This document shows positions 43,536-55,804 of a DNA stretch of 64,000 bases, piece after piece. The position numbers were made by a program, and so were the translations under genes. The DNA lies in the NCBI GenBank assembly GCA_003049485.1, contig PYST01000006.1, forward strand, positions 219,512 through 283,511. The letters run 5' to 3'. Positions within the stretch are counted from its first letter, which is position 1, and every line of letters starts with the position of its first letter. A model generated the notes under the pieces. That model was not told where the DNA came from, did not search any database, and saw nothing but the letters and a program-made list of their open reading frames with translations. Origin of the DNA: Ophioceras dolichostomum (Eukaryota; Ascomycota; Sordariomycetes; Magnaporthales; Ophioceraceae).

Positions 43536-45269
43536 TGGCCGGCCTTCATGGTCTTTATCTTGGGCTTTTCCTTTGCCCCTTTCCCGCTTCTCCTTTTCGT
43601 GCTTTCATGCCCCTGAAGCGAAGAACTGTGGCGATGTGAGCATTGAGCATGAGCCTACCTAAGCTGGTACCTAGGCCAGGTCGTTGGTGTTTTCTCAGTT
43701 GGCTGTCAAGTCGCGCAGCAAACCAGCAACCCAACCAGGGTCCAACCAACAGCCCACGGCACAAAAAAAGAAAGCCACCTCCCCCTTGTCTGAATTGCCG
43801 AGTAGCAGATAGCCAATCCTTATTCGGTCCTTTACAAAATGCAAAATGTAACTACCTTAGGACCATTCGCAACAAGATTTTTCGTGCCTAATAGTTCGTA
43901 CTGAGTGAGAGACGATATTTAAAACATGTTCACGGAAGGCCAGGGCATGCGAAGCGTTAAATTGAATGAAATTGTCCACTGTGTATTCTATATGCGCCTC
44001 AATACAGCACAATACGGCACAATACACAACACAGCACATGATACTCTGGTTGTTGGACGCTGGCAGCTGGAGGGAGCTGACGGGGTGGCTCAGCTTCGGA
44101 CAATAAATGTTAGTGCTCGACCAATGACTCACAATAAAACCACAATACAAGCTTTGGTATTGTCCTACCGCGCCGATGGTCGGTGGGGCCTATTGTTCCA
44201 TATTGTAGGCTCCACAGGCACGTGATGGACTGGAAATATGGACCCTGCGATTGGCCCACCTGGCAGGCGTCGCGATGGAATCCAACGGTGCGCCCCCAGG
44301 CGTTGATTGGAACCCCCCTTGTCGGCCTGCCGGGGTCTGTTAACGCGTCTCTGCACCTCACGCATCTCGTCTGCTTTTTTTCCTCTCCTGGGGCCTCGAC
44401 GGAGTCACGGATCACAGCTCGGCGCCTGCCTATTCTCCCTAGTCTTTTTTCATATTCTTCTCCTTGTGTCGAGGCGTTTACGACTACCATCCTTTCTAAT
44501 TTTGTTCCATTCAAGTTAGCCAACCTTCGTAATATCTTCTCCTACTTGCTTGCCCTTTCTGGCATCCACGATTTGCCATCAACACCTAACTCACCCGCAC
44601 TCTGCCGCCACCGCACAAAAGCTTCCTTATTCCTCCTTCGTTCTATCATCCGCCGCTGTGGCTGCTGCCTCTTTGGAGGAGGCCATTATGCGTCGGTGAT
44701 CTCTTTCGATTTCCCTCTGCATCGTTTGCGAATCGCTGCAGTGGCTGCCTCTCGAAAAGTAGAAACAACCGTCTTTCGGCCACTTGCAGCTCTTTCTCGT
44801 GCCCCACTCATTCGCCTCATTCTCCATTCATTTACGCCGGGGCCCCTGAAGCGCTTGGCCTCAGAACGAGGACATTCACATTCCTCGACAACAGCGTTCC
44901 AGATACCCCTGCTTTTCACGACTTTGGAGGCCGGCACAGCACAGCTTCCACCTGAGATTCGTTCATTCATCCCGCGACGGAGCTGTTTGGGGGTGAGACC
45001 CGCTGCGGCTCGGTTCGTTCTCACGCCCTTCGGTGTGGGCACCCAACGGTCGTCTCATTGATGGGCATTAATTAGCGCTGCATCGTGACCCCTTCTTCTG
45101 TCCGAGGGCCGTCACAACTGGAACCGACTTGGCGGTCACGCTTGTCTGGCCGGCCACTGCCTAGGGCGCAAGAGTCAGTCCATCAGGTTCGCCGCCACTA
45201 CGAGACGCACCAGGCAAGGCACCAAACCGTCCTTGTTATCGCCCGTATCTCTCATGTCATTTCACAGCT
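43536..45269. other. Intergenic and leader upstream of suz12
   Basis: 1.7 kb. A frame of about 290 codons at 44183-45061 is open but C/T-rich and lacks motifs; I treat it as non-coding leader. Contains the CACAATAC repeat. Confidence 0.5.
43999..44037 (+). repeat. 10-bp tandem repeat around CACAATAC
   Basis: Four imperfect 10-bp units (CAATACAGCA, CAATACGGCA, CAATACACAA...). An inverted CAATAC/GTATTG pair around AAGCTT lies 100 bp further on (44143-44162). Confidence 0.7.
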
Positions 45270-47788
45270 ATGAGTGTCACGAGTGAACACGAGCTGCGTC
45301 GAAACATGCCGTTCCTGCATCGGAACTGGGTGGTGGGTCTCAACCACGCCCAGGGGCTCGGCCACTACGGCTCTCACCCAACAAAGAAGCGTCGTCTCGA
45401 CGAGGATGCGGACTCTCCCAACGGCCGAGACACCTACTCTCCCGTCTCCAGTCTGGGCTTGCTAGAGGAGCCCAAGGACCGGGTTCAGGCGCTCAGCATC
45501 AAGGCGGTCAAAATCGTCCATAAGGACACGATACGTGTCAAGTTCGGCGCCAATTCCAACGACAACAATGGTCCCACCAAGCGCATCAAGATCCGGTGCA
45601 AGATGACCATCTACGAAGCTGACCCGTCGCATGTTATCTTCTGCGACAGCCAGGTGTGCGAAATGACTACGCTCAAGAATCGCGCGGGTCCGGGTCAGGA
45701 GATGCGGGTCAACCTGCCACATCCGTTCCAGATCCCGAAAGAAAAGTTGCTGGTGCAGCGGCCCGACGACCACGTCTTCACTTTAGCCGACTCCTACACT
45801 GTGGTCATCGACATCGAGGGAGCGGGCGATGCTAACTGGCCGCCGCACGGACTTGTCAGGCCCAACGACGCCGACATCTTCGCTCATCAGCCGCGCTCAT
45901 CTCACCTCTTGGTTCTGTCCACAACGTTTGAGCTTTCGCGGGGAGTCTCCTGGGTCCCGATCTGTCGCAAGTACAGGGGCTGGGCGGACGAAGTCGAGCA
46001 AACCACTGATCTTGTGCTGGAGACGACCGTGTCATACACCACGGGATTTTCCGACCGGGCTATAAGGAAGCGCATCGAGCAATGGGCTCAGCGCTCTATT
46101 ACTTATGTGGAGGAGGGGGAGGACACGCCAGTCGTGTTGAACGGCAGGCCGCCTGTGTCCAGCATGGCGAACGGGACCAACGGGGTCAACGGGGCCAACG
46201 CGCTTAACGGCAGCGCGTACATGAACGGCAACGTTGCCAACGGTCACCATGCGAATGGCCAGCTCACAAACGGCGACGCACATGGCCACTTCAATGGCGA
46301 CGTGATGGAGGACCTCGACGAGGAGGCCGACGGCGAGATCACCCCGAGTCGCTCCTTGAGAGCCAGGGGCACTAGCAAGACCTACAATCTCAAGCTGCTG
46401 AGCGACCAGGCACAAGGCAAGGAGCGCCGGCGGCGTCGTAAGCTGGATAGCAAGTATGACAAGCCCGGCGATGACAGCAGGGTCGTGTACTGCGTTCCAT
46501 CGGAGAGCATCACGCTCGAGGGCCTCACCTGCTGCCTCTGCGGCGCCAGGTGCGACTCGGCCAGCTTGCTGCGGGCGCACTTCAGCTGCCACCCGCAGTA
46601 CGGTTTCGACTTTGAGCACCGCCAGGGCAAGGTCGGACATCTCGTGACCGTGTCGGTCAACATGGACGTTCCGGGCATCTCGCTGCGTCCACGAATTTAC
46701 CAGCTTGGCCGGCCCACCAAGCTGCTGGACTTGGATAAATATCTCGACGGAGATGATTCGTGGGTCACTTCTCGCTACGGGTCCGACAATGACGTCCTCC
46801 AGGCTCACAGTCTGCCCATTAGGACTGGGCAGGTAAGTAGTGCTCAGAGTCCCCTGACCCCATCCCTTTTGGCCCCCGCAAACCCATGCGAGTGTGACAT
46901 CTCCCGCCTCCCGCGGCTCTGCTCCTAACTGATCGTTTGTGATAGCCTCGGCCGAGATCGAGGGGAGGCCGCGCGGCGGAGAGAAAGCCGCTTGTTCCAC
47001 ACACCAAGAAGCCTCTTTTCGATCCCCTCAGCAAGCGTCTGCTGTTGCCAGGCACTGAGGTCCCGCCGCCTGTCCACGATGACGATTGGCTCGCGCAGAA
47101 GCATCGCGACCATCTTCTCGACTTCGTCGACGTGGATGCGCAGGAGAAGGAGTACATGACACAGTGGGATGCCTTCATGTTTAAGCAGCGGCTGAACTCG
47201 GAGGCCTACCTCTCCCGATGTTTTGGGGCATTCGTGAAGAAAATGGCACCCTGGCTAATCATGTCGAAGTCTCGAATGAACGAGTTCGGAGTCCACATGG
47301 ACATGCTGCTTGCCAGGGGTTCAATCGACAGACAGGCGGTGCACGAAGCGATGGCGAGCATAACTGAGGCGAGAAACAAGCAAAAGGCGGGCGATGCGCC
47401 GGCCGTTGCGGAGGCGGCGCCGAAATCGGGGAATGATGGCCGCAAGCGCAAGAGATCTCAAGGCTGCGCAGTGTGTGGCAAGCTTGTTCAGGGTTCCTCA
47501 CTGCTGACTTGCTCTAACGAGGTGAGTAAAATCGCATTTCTTTGGGATTGTTTCCTCGGCGAGGCCATCAAGAGAATAGGGCTGGGGACGAGAGCTGTCT
47601 CACAAGCCCAGCGAAGGGGAATAGGCAGAGGCACAGACTCGACCAGACCAGAAGAGGAGAGGTTACTAACGAACACGCCTCAGACCTGTGACAAGCCCAT
47701 CTACCACGAGGATTGTGCTCGCGTTAATGCCAAAATCCCCGTCGGACACTATAATTGGCGTTGTAATCCATGCGCCCAAGCGAAGTAG
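45270..47788 (+). CDS. suz12: Suz12-like Polycomb (PRC2) subunit with C-terminal PHD finger
   Basis: Three exons (45270-46832, 46946-47521, 47684-47788), both introns phase 0, 747 aa. A C2H2 finger at about residues 421-442 (CCLCGARC...LLRAHFSCH) followed by a VEFS-box-like region at about 590-640 (WDAFMFKQRLNSEAYLSRCF) is the Su(z)12/VEF order. Suz12 scaffolds PRC2 and supports H3K27 methylation. Unusually, the protein continues into a complete C4HC3 PHD finger (about 694-743: C-x2-C-x11-C-x4-C-x5-H-x2-C-x15-C-x2-C), whose middle is split by the last intron. An Asn/Gly-rich low-complexity stretch (about 295-345) precedes the zinc finger. The start follows HFTAM-type leader; an upstream exon is possible. 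Confidence 0.85.
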
Positions 47789-50589
47789 ATCGCCTCAGCT
47801 GTTCTCCCTGCCTTGTTGAGATGGGTGTGGCCTCCGTCAGGTGGGCCAATCGAGCGCGTGCCCTCCAAGAAAACCATAAAACAGTGGACAAAAAAACACA
47901 CACAAAAAGAAGAAAAATAAAGAAAAAAAAGAGCAAAAAGAAGCGAGAGGGGATTCCAAAAGTAAGATACCCCTGTAAACAACAGTGGTATGGCTGAACC
48001 GAGGCGGCGTCTGACAAACGATCAGCCTGACATCAAGAAACAGGATATTCTCAGCCATACAGTGTATATAGAGCCAAGTGCGGAAGGCATTGCAGGTGGG
48101 AGCGAGCCCACTGAGGGCGCGTGATGAGCACCATGGGGGAGAGTCTGAGAGGCACGGCTCGACCCAGCAGCAGGGCTTTATAGACCAGCATCTCAGGCCT
48201 TCATTTTCTTTGGAGTGGAGAGCATCACTCCCTAGCCTATGGACATATCAACCATGTGTGGGGGCCATGAGACCCATCGTTTTAGAAGAAGCGAAACTCA
48301 CATATACTCTGCGGCTCTGTTCGGCGGTGCATCGAATTGTAACACGAGGATCAGGATGAGACTGCTGAGAGTGAGGAGGGCCAACGCGTTGACGATGATG
48401 CTGTCCACAGATGCTGTCCGCATTTGTGAGAAGAGACTTCCCCTCGTTGCTGTTTCCCCTTCCGTAACCTGAGCCGTCAACGTCTCATGTTTTCATCTCG
48501 CCATAATTTCCTCTTCCAGGTGGCTAGTGGCGGTCCTGAGCACCATGAGGTTTGCTGTTTAACATGCTTCCAGAGCCTACAATGTTACCTACGGTGGCGT
48601 ACTTTGTGCTGTGTTTTGCGATGTTTTAAGATATCTATCTTGAAGATACGCTGTCTTCACTGCATGGAATCAGGTACCATGATATGAGAGACAATATGAC
48701 AGTATCACATGAAGGAAGCACCTCACGACTCCCTGCACACCCTGGAACTGAGAGGAAGAAGGATGGGAAGAGACAGGGAGCGCCCAGTCGCGCAGGCGTA
48801 AGAACTGAGCCGTTGCTCAACAGTCCATCCGAGTTCTGCCTTTTTGAGATCCTGATCTGCCCTCGCTTTGAATACGAGACTGTTTCATAGACCCAGCGTT
48901 TCCCTCAGAACTCCTCCTCAAGAGTGACACGGTGACGATCCAACGAACCTATCTATGAAAATGAAAACGCTGCAACACCTGATCCTGCCAGCCTGCCTCG
49001 AAGTGCCTTGATTTGTCTCCAAGAGTGTTGAAGCAAAACGGATCTGATAACAAGAGGGAAGGAACTGAAGGCATTCGCTCCTTACCCTCTCGATGTAGAA
49101 GCAAGAGCCAACTCCTAGAAACAACAGAAGGGAGGTGTTAGTGCTAATATCATTCTGGAAAATAGCAACCCGCGAGTCTACGTAGTGCTTGTAGCCCAAG
49201 AGAAGTTAAAAGAGAGTCGACTTTAGGTTAGATACTACGTCTATCGCCGTCGATTTCTCTAAGCCGCTGGGAAGATAATCAAATACTATTGCTTCCAAAA
49301 CAATAACGAGTTGTTTAAAGTCTCCTAGAATCTCACATGTCCGCTATTCGAAAACCTTTACCGCGTTGAATAAGGTTTCCTGAAAACAGATGTGGACGGA
49401 AGCCGGGAGGTGTATCAGGTACCTGTCCTGAGTTACCTTGCATTTTAGAGTGTTAGCTTCAAGAGGAAACCTGTTCTAAAACAGCAACTCCATGAACTCA
49501 CATTTTAAATCACTTTACAGTCCACGCTTTTCGATGCCCTTTTGTCTCACTTCAATTCCTGTGCCCTTGGCAGCTTGCATTACACCATACACGCATAGAC
49601 GAGTAGACATTCAGGTGACGACTTCCTTTCTTCAGGCCTAGCCGAGTTTGTCGGCGTAAATGTGCCCGACAGACCCTCGTTATCTATCAAACTGTCGACA
49701 TGTGTCCGCCCAGGGAGTTGGGAAGCGTATTCATGAGATACGATGGATGCAACGAATGAGAGTTCATTGCTCATAAATTTCGATGATGAACAACTTGAAA
49801 TTTCTGCTTTGGTCTGTGAAGAGGCCAGGCAGCTAGGTAGGTAGAATCCTGACACTTACTCGTGATGTTCTGCTAAAGGGACCTTGATAGCTGGCGACTA
49901 CTGCACAGTGTGATACGAGACCATGCAATTGGGGAACTGGGAGCGAGTGCAGTGGCCAGAATTGAATTGATTAGAAATTAAGGCGAGCCAGATGCACGCC
50001 AGATGCACGTATCATTGACTCATGTGCGAGATGATCCATCCGAGGCGTGCGCTGGTGTGCGAGTACCGGCCCGATCGATTTAAATGAACCAGAATTTGAA
50101 CAGTTCTTGCGAGGTCTCGACTGAGAAAAAGCCGGGTATGACAATCAAAATAACATGCTTTGGGTACAGGTAGAACAAATAACACCTATGCAACAATATT
50201 GTGCCCCCTCGAATGTCTATGTCTAAGCGGACCGGCCCATTTAGTAGCAGAAGCCGGAAACCCAGTTCGCTCATGTAGTTCATCAACCAATTATGTCCTG
50301 TCCTTACAAACGCCCGCGACCTCTCTTGAGAGAGCTCAATATCCTGGTCGAGAAACTAGATGCAAAACAGAGCAACCCAGAGAAGAAGAGTTAAGAGTAA
50401 GAGAGGCAAGCGAAGAAAGAAAAAAGAAGAGAGAGGTAAGACATCCAGGGTCTCCTCGTCTATGTTATGTCACAGAAATGCTGCCTCTCTCCTGCAGCAG
50501 CTTTCAAAAAGAGAGATACAAGAACGTATGATATGATAACATTTTAGAAGGCACGAGATGATCACGAGCCAAGCACCCTCACGATACAC
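47789..50589. other. Gene-free region of 2.8 kb
   Basis: No frame here has convincing coding character on either strand. It starts with an A-rich tract (47887-47943) and is less GC-rich than its flanks, especially 48.9-50.2 kb. No terminal repeats or transposase motif were seen. It may hold a decayed element, long 3' UTRs or unrecognised RNA genes. Confidence 0.5.
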
Positions 50590-52424
50590 TCATGATGCAT
50601 CGCTCTTCTCGCTGTCCCCCAAGCGCCAAGTGTCTTCTTGGCGTGTTCCGGGCGGCATCCACGCAGTGTTACTGGTGCCCCGCGTGCGGCCCCTGCCTGG
50701 AAGCTCGTCGGACTTCTTACGATCCTCGGAAGACTTAGGGAGGGGCAGCGGAAGGGCATAGCCGTTCGTGTACTGAAAGGGCCCGCGTGACGGGAGCGGG
50801 GCGGATGCGATGGCCCCTGTGGTGGAAATGGGACTCTGGAAGATGGTCCCGTTCATGGCTGACTGCGCGTCGCCGGTGTTGAGCGGGAGTAAAGGCTGCA
50901 CGCGCTGGCCGGCCTCTGTCATAGCCTGGGCCCGGCGGTCTGCGCGGTTGCCCTCCTTGGTGCGGTCGTAGAGGTACAGGCCGAAGCACGTTAGGGCGAT
51001 GCCGACGCCCTGGATCTTTGTCGTCGGGCTGCGGAACCAGATCAGCGCGATGACGATGACGAAAACTCGCTTGATCAGGCTGGCAACTGAGTAGGTCACG
51101 GGCGAGACCAGCGACAGCAGCACGAAGGCCATGATGTTCTGGCCGAAGTGGAACGTGCCGTTGAAGAAGAACTCGACGAAGAGGCGGCCGTGGTCGAACG
51201 AGCCTGGCCCCGCGCTGAGGTCGACGGACCCATCGTACAGGAAGTCGCCCAGGATGCCAATGCCCTCAGACCAGATCCAGATGGGCACTGTCACCAGAAA
51301 CGCCAGGCCAGATGAGTAGCACAGCAAGTTCAGTTTGTCCAGTCGGCGGGAGCGTGAGCCGGGGAGCGACCCCCGGATACCGAGGTCTCGCTCTTCGGCC
51401 TCTGCGCGCGCCGCCTCGTTGAAAAGCCGCTTCGAGAAGATGTTCTGGGTGACAAAGATGACGGTGGCTAACAGGGCATACAGGATGCCGAGGAACTCGC
51501 CGCCGAAATGGTGCTTGCCAGAACATGCCAGCATCACGCCGAGCGTCAGGGGCACAAGCGAGATGTAGGTCGCAGGCGGATAGCGGATGTCGAAGACCAA
51601 GCGGTAGGCGAACACGGTGAAGAGCGGCGAGAGGCCCTTGATCGTGTGAACGAGCGACACGGGGATTTTGGAGGTGGCCGTGGAGCTCAGCAGGTGGCCG
51701 GCGATCTGGAATGCCGCGAGGGGCAGAGTGGTTCGGATGATGTCGCGCGAAGGGTATCGGACACCGTGCTTGAGAGCGGGCACAGCGGCTCGTAGGCTCG
51801 GCCATACTGACGCTAGCCACGACAACAGCACGCAGTACGACGACACGAAAGCGAACTGCACCAAGGTCAACGTCGCCGGCTTGTCGAATGCGTTAAGTAT
51901 CGATTTGGACGATGTGTTGGTCAGCGCAGACGACGCATACCACATTACACAGAGCATCTGTCAGGAGGGGTTGTCGTGCGCATCCCGGTGGGTTAGCCAT
52001 GTTCTGTCGTAATCGTGATCTTGACGATGTTCTGTTCTGTATTCTGCCGTAACTGCCGTGAGCTAGGGGCAACTGGCTTGCGTACAATGAGCTTTGGGGA
52101 CACGGGTGCCCTCAGTGCGTCGGCGATCTCGTGCGCATTTTGGCTGACGCTTCCATGTCTCGTCCTGATCGTCCGGATGGCATCGCCGATGCTCTTTTGC
52201 CTGGAGTGATGGCCAAGGACGTGAGCATTCGGCGCTGGCGCCCATTTTACGCCGCGACCAGCCGCGTCTGCCTTGGAGGCCCATGGATAATCCGACGTGG
52301 CGGCACCGTTCGCGATGCCGCTGCCGTTGCCGTTGCCATTGCCGTTGGCATATCCATTCTGCAGCTTCAAGGGGTTGCCATTGCGAGCACTGACGCCGAC
52401 GTCAAGGTCGGGAAACTTCTCCAT
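50590..52424 (-). CDS. sly41: Sly41-type triose-phosphate-translocator family transporter
   Basis: Two exons (52026-52424, 50590-51957) joined in phase 0 by a 68-nt intron with a GGCTAACCC branch, 588 aa. The cytosolic N-terminus has an Asn/Gly repeat and a conserved block HSRQKSIGDAIRTIRTRHGSVS. About nine or ten hydrophobic segments follow, from MWYASSALTNTSSKSIL onward (TPT domain: FDKPATLTLVQFAFVS, SLVHTIKGLSPLFTVFAY, LGILYALLATVIFVTQNIFSK, ASLIKRVFVIVIALIWF). The tail is a long Ser/Pro-rich cytosolic stretch. Yeast Sly41 is an ER-localised member that suppresses loss of Ypt1; its substrate is not settled. The TPT/drug-metabolite-transporter identity is firm; the Sly41 assignment is likely. 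Confidence 0.88.
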
Positions 52425-53791
52425 CGGCCGGTGAGGGCGAGGCGATTATAGCGCTAGTAGTACGCCGCCGCGACTTCTTCGTGGTCTGAACCAGGTCGAG
52501 TGCTCGAATCGTCGTCGCGTCGAGAAAACAAAAAGGGGGAGCAGGAGGGGTCAAATTTCAGCGAGGGTGGGCTGCCGACCTGGTTGGGGCCGAACTGGAA
52601 CGGGGCGAAGCGAGTGATGGGCCCGAACGCCAGCGCAGTTGCAAAGGGGAATTGAATCGCGCCCTTCCTGTCGTTGTGGCTGCAACGACAACTATAGTCA
52701 TGCCGCATGAAGCTGTTTGGAAGAGCTGAGGTTGGCAAAACACTACTGCAAAAGATCCAAGTGCAATGGGTGTGAGATGATTCAGCGAGGCAGACGGACG
52801 GGGGTTGGTCGACATGGAAAATGCAAAAATAATCCAGCGATCCTTGACTGCATCTGCATGTGGCCAGCCCCTGTCCGCCAGGAGGAGGGTCCCACAACGA
52901 AGGTTGGTGGCACCATCTGTCGTCAGCCGCAAGTTCCCACTGAGGCATCGGTGCTAGTGGAAATCACTCTGGCCGCTCGCTTGGCGCTATCGTGTCATCC
53001 GCACTGGCTACCAACCGACCTGCTCCCACTTTCTGGATGATGCTACGAAATAGTTGCGCTCCAACACCCGATGCCAACTCGTTCACATTTGCATAACGAT
53101 CATAGCATTTGCCTCCGTTGCACTTCAGCTTGATATGCCTTGGTGGTAGTTTAGCAGTAGCCTGACCCAAACACGAGACGATCACTGGTGGATTTGATAG
53201 CCATTCGTCCGAAGGTGAACATTGGCTAACCAGGTCCACCAACCTATGAACTGCCCTCAACAAATATAGGATTCATGTCTGGATGTCCCGTTGATGTTAA
53301 TTCTCTTTGAAACTCGAGCAACAGTCCTGTTAGGACCTAGTAGGATTAAAACCTCATCTAATTGAATACAAGCTTTACTGTGGTATATAGGTCTTCCTCT
53401 GGTTGGCTTTGACTTTTCCCCTCTTTGCATGAAAGCCCAAAAGAAACACCCAGATGCAGATGCCTCAGATAATTGATAAGCTACTGTGGCGCATGTTCGT
53501 GGCGCTCTGTGGCAATCATACCTCAGGTAACCGTGAGAAACAATACATAGCTCCAATCATCAAAAGTCGCGAATCGAGCAAACTTGGCGTGGCCAGTCAC
53601 GCCTCATCACGGATTTTCAGCACATCACCAGGCCATCACTTGTCAGCTCCGAATAGCCTGCTCTCCGTCGCGAATTAGCTTGGAAGCTTAGATCCGTGGC
53701 AGTGTGTGGCGACGAGCTCTAGCTTCGTCAAGGCTTTCGACAAACATACGGAGTCTTTTCAGGTGTCGCATTCCCCATCGCTGTGCCCAAG
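52425..53791. other. Divergent intergenic region between sly41 and cus1
   Basis: 1.37 kb, no gene recognised; promoters of both genes. Confidence 0.5.
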
Positions 53792-55804
53792 ATGGCGGCG
53801 CCGAAGATGACAAAAAATCAGATGCGCCGGGCCAAGAAGAAGGAAGTGAAGAAGGCGAAAGCGAAGGTCAGCTATGAATCCACACAGTACATCCCATACC
53901 TTCGGGCGCGTGCCCTGTTTGAGACCTCACCTGCTCACGCGATCATTCTTTCGTCCTCCCAGGCTGTCTCGGAGGCTCCAGAAGATGCATCAGGCAATGA
54001 TGCTTATGAGGCAAACGCGGAACAGGCGCGGGCGCCAACCGACGAACCTTCGAAGCCGGCTGCCGAAAAGCTTGAGGTAAAGAAAGACGTCGCTACTTCT
54101 GTCAAGCTCCCTACGGACGGACTCGTCGACTACGACGATGAAGATCCAACATATGCCATGTTCCGAGATATACTACAGAAGTTCAGCGTGCCTCTCGACA
54201 ACGAAGGAAACCCCAAGGAGGCCGTGTCCGGTAGCAAGGGCGAGGTGTTCTACGACCAGGACGACGAGATTCCCGATGAGGATGAAGAAAATGGGACGAA
54301 GCTGTCCAAGAAGAAGCGGAAGAAGCTGAACAAGCTGTCCATCGCCGAGCTCAAGGCGCTGGTCAGGAATCCCGAAGTTGTCGACTGGCAAGACGTTTCC
54401 TCGTCAGATCCACGACTGTTGGTGCAGATCAAGGCGCAACGGAACATCGTGCCGGTGCCCCTCCACTGGTCTCTCAAGCGCGAGTACCTGTCAAGCAAGC
54501 GAGGCATAGAAAAGCCGGCCTTCCGGCTACCCAAGTTTATTGCCGAGACCGGCATCACCGAGATGCGAGACGCCGTGCTGGAGAAGCAGGCCGAACAGAC
54601 GCTCAAGCAGAAGCAGAGGGAGCGCGTGGCGCCCAAGATGGGCAAGCTTGACATCGACTATCAGAAGCTCTACGACGCGTTCTTCCGTTTCCAAGAAAAG
54701 CCACCGTTGACGCGCTTTGGCGACGTCTACCACGAGGGCAAGGAGTACGAGGCGGACTATCGGCATTTCAAGGCTGGCGAGCTTAGCGACGCGCTGAAGG
54801 AGGCCCTTGGCATGCAACCGGGCTTTCCACCACCGTGGCTGCTCCAGCAGCAGCGCATGGGCCCTCCGCCTTCATATCCGACCCTCAAGATCCCTGGCCT
54901 GAACTCGCCCCTACCCTCGGGTGCTGCGTGGGGCTTCGCCCCCGGTCAGTGGGGCAAGCCTCCTTTGGACGAGTATAACCGGCCCCTTTATGGCGGCGAC
55001 ATTTTCGGCCTCATGGCAGCGGCTCAACAAGGGGCGCAGCCGGGACTACCGCAGGGACAACAGTCGCAACAGCCGCATCACGCCGCGCTCGTACCCGCCG
55101 AGCCGGTCGACAGGACACTATGGGGTGAGTTGCAGCCGCCACAGGATGAGTCAGAGGAGGAAGAGTCAGAGGACGAGGAGGAGGACGACGAGGACGAGGA
55201 CGTGCCAGGGGGCGGGATGCAGACACCCAGCGGGCTCGAGACCCCTGGAGGATACAGCACTGTCACCACAGACTACCCCGGCGGTGCCCCGGGCGGCATG
55301 GAGAGCAGCATGGGCGGCCAGTTCGATCTGCGGAAGCAGAGACGCGGCATCGAGACAGAGGAGTCGTCCGCTGGGGGACCCCGCTCGGCCTACACCGTTG
55401 TCCCCGAGCGACAGACGCAGGCCCAAGGCTTCTTCGGGAGCGACAGGGTGTACGACCTGTCAAAAAGCAACAGGTCGGGCGCACCCGTGCTGGGCCAGGA
55501 CGACGATTCGGGCCGCAAGCGCAAAAAGCCAGGCGACGTGGACGTGGCGCTAGATCCCGATGCGCTGCTGAGTCACGACGGCATCAGCAAGGACGAGCTG
55601 CAGCGCAAGTTCGAAGAGGGCCGCAAGGAGGACGGCGTCGGCGCCAAGTGGCAGTACGACGACGACCTCAGCGAGATGATCGCCCAGGAGAGCCGCAAGC
55701 GGCAGAAGCGGGACGAGGACCGTCGCCCAGGTGGCCCTGGTGGTGGAAGCGGAGCCGGAGCAGGGGCCGGCGAGAAGAGGAGAGAGTCCAAGTACAGGTT
55801 TTAG
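53792..55804 (+). CDS. cus1: SF3b subunit 2 (Cus1/SF3B145)
   Basis: Start at the first ATG (MAAPKMTKNQMRRAKKK). A GTCAGC to CCCAG intron at 53867-53962 is likely, giving 638 aa; left in, the frame stays open and gives 670 aa. The DUF382 block lies at about 166-230 (DWQDVSSSDPRLLVQIKAQRN, PVPLHWSLKREYLSSKRGIE), then PLTRFGDVYHEGKEYE, and a PSP domain at about 296-375 (LGMQPGFPPPWLLQQQRMGPP, PSYPTLKIPGLNSPLP, GDIFG). An acidic Glu/Asp tract and basic C-terminus follow. The protein is part of U2 snRNP SF3b, holding SF3B4/Hsh49 near the branch site. Identification is certain. Confidence 0.97.
   Translation: MAAPKMTKNQMRRAKKKEVKKAKAKVSYESTQYIPYLRARALFETSPAHAIILSSSQAVSEAPEDASGNDAYEANAEQARAPTDEPSKPAAEKLEVKKDVATSVKLPTDGLVDYDDEDPTYAMFRDILQKFSVPLDNEGNPKEAVSGSKGEVFYDQDDEIPDEDEENGTKLSKKKRKKLNKLSIAELKALVRNPEVVDWQDVSSSDPRLLVQIKAQRNIVPVPLHWSLKREYLSSKRGIEKPAFRLPKFIAETGITEMRDAVLEKQAEQTLKQKQRERVAPKMGKLDIDYQKLYDAFFRFQEKPPLTRFGDVYHEGKEYEADYRHFKAGELSDALKEALGMQPGFPPPWLLQQQRMGPPPSYPTLKIPGLNSPLPSGAAWGFAPGQWGKPPLDEYNRPLYGGDIFGLMAAAQQGAQPGLPQGQQSQQPHHAALVPAEPVDRTLWGELQPPQDESEEEESEDEEEDDEDEDVPGGGMQTPSGLETPGGYSTVTTDYPGGAPGGMESSMGGQFDLRKQRRGIETEESSAGGPRSAYTVVPERQTQAQGFFGSDRVYDLSKSNRSGAPVLGQDDDSGRKRKKPGDVDVALDPDALLSHDGISKDELQRKFEEGRKEDGVGAKWQYDDDLSEMIAQESRKRQKRDEDRRPGGPGGGSGAGAGAGEKRRESKYRF

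Noticed and set aside
44183..45061. Open frame of 292 codons upstream of suz12
   Set aside because: C/T-rich leader-like composition, no motif, and overlapping open frames on the other strand; more likely 5' UTR or promoter.
46032..47000. Minus-strand frame of 322 codons opposite suz12
   Set aside because: Antisense shadow; it crosses the suz12 intron and lacks motifs.
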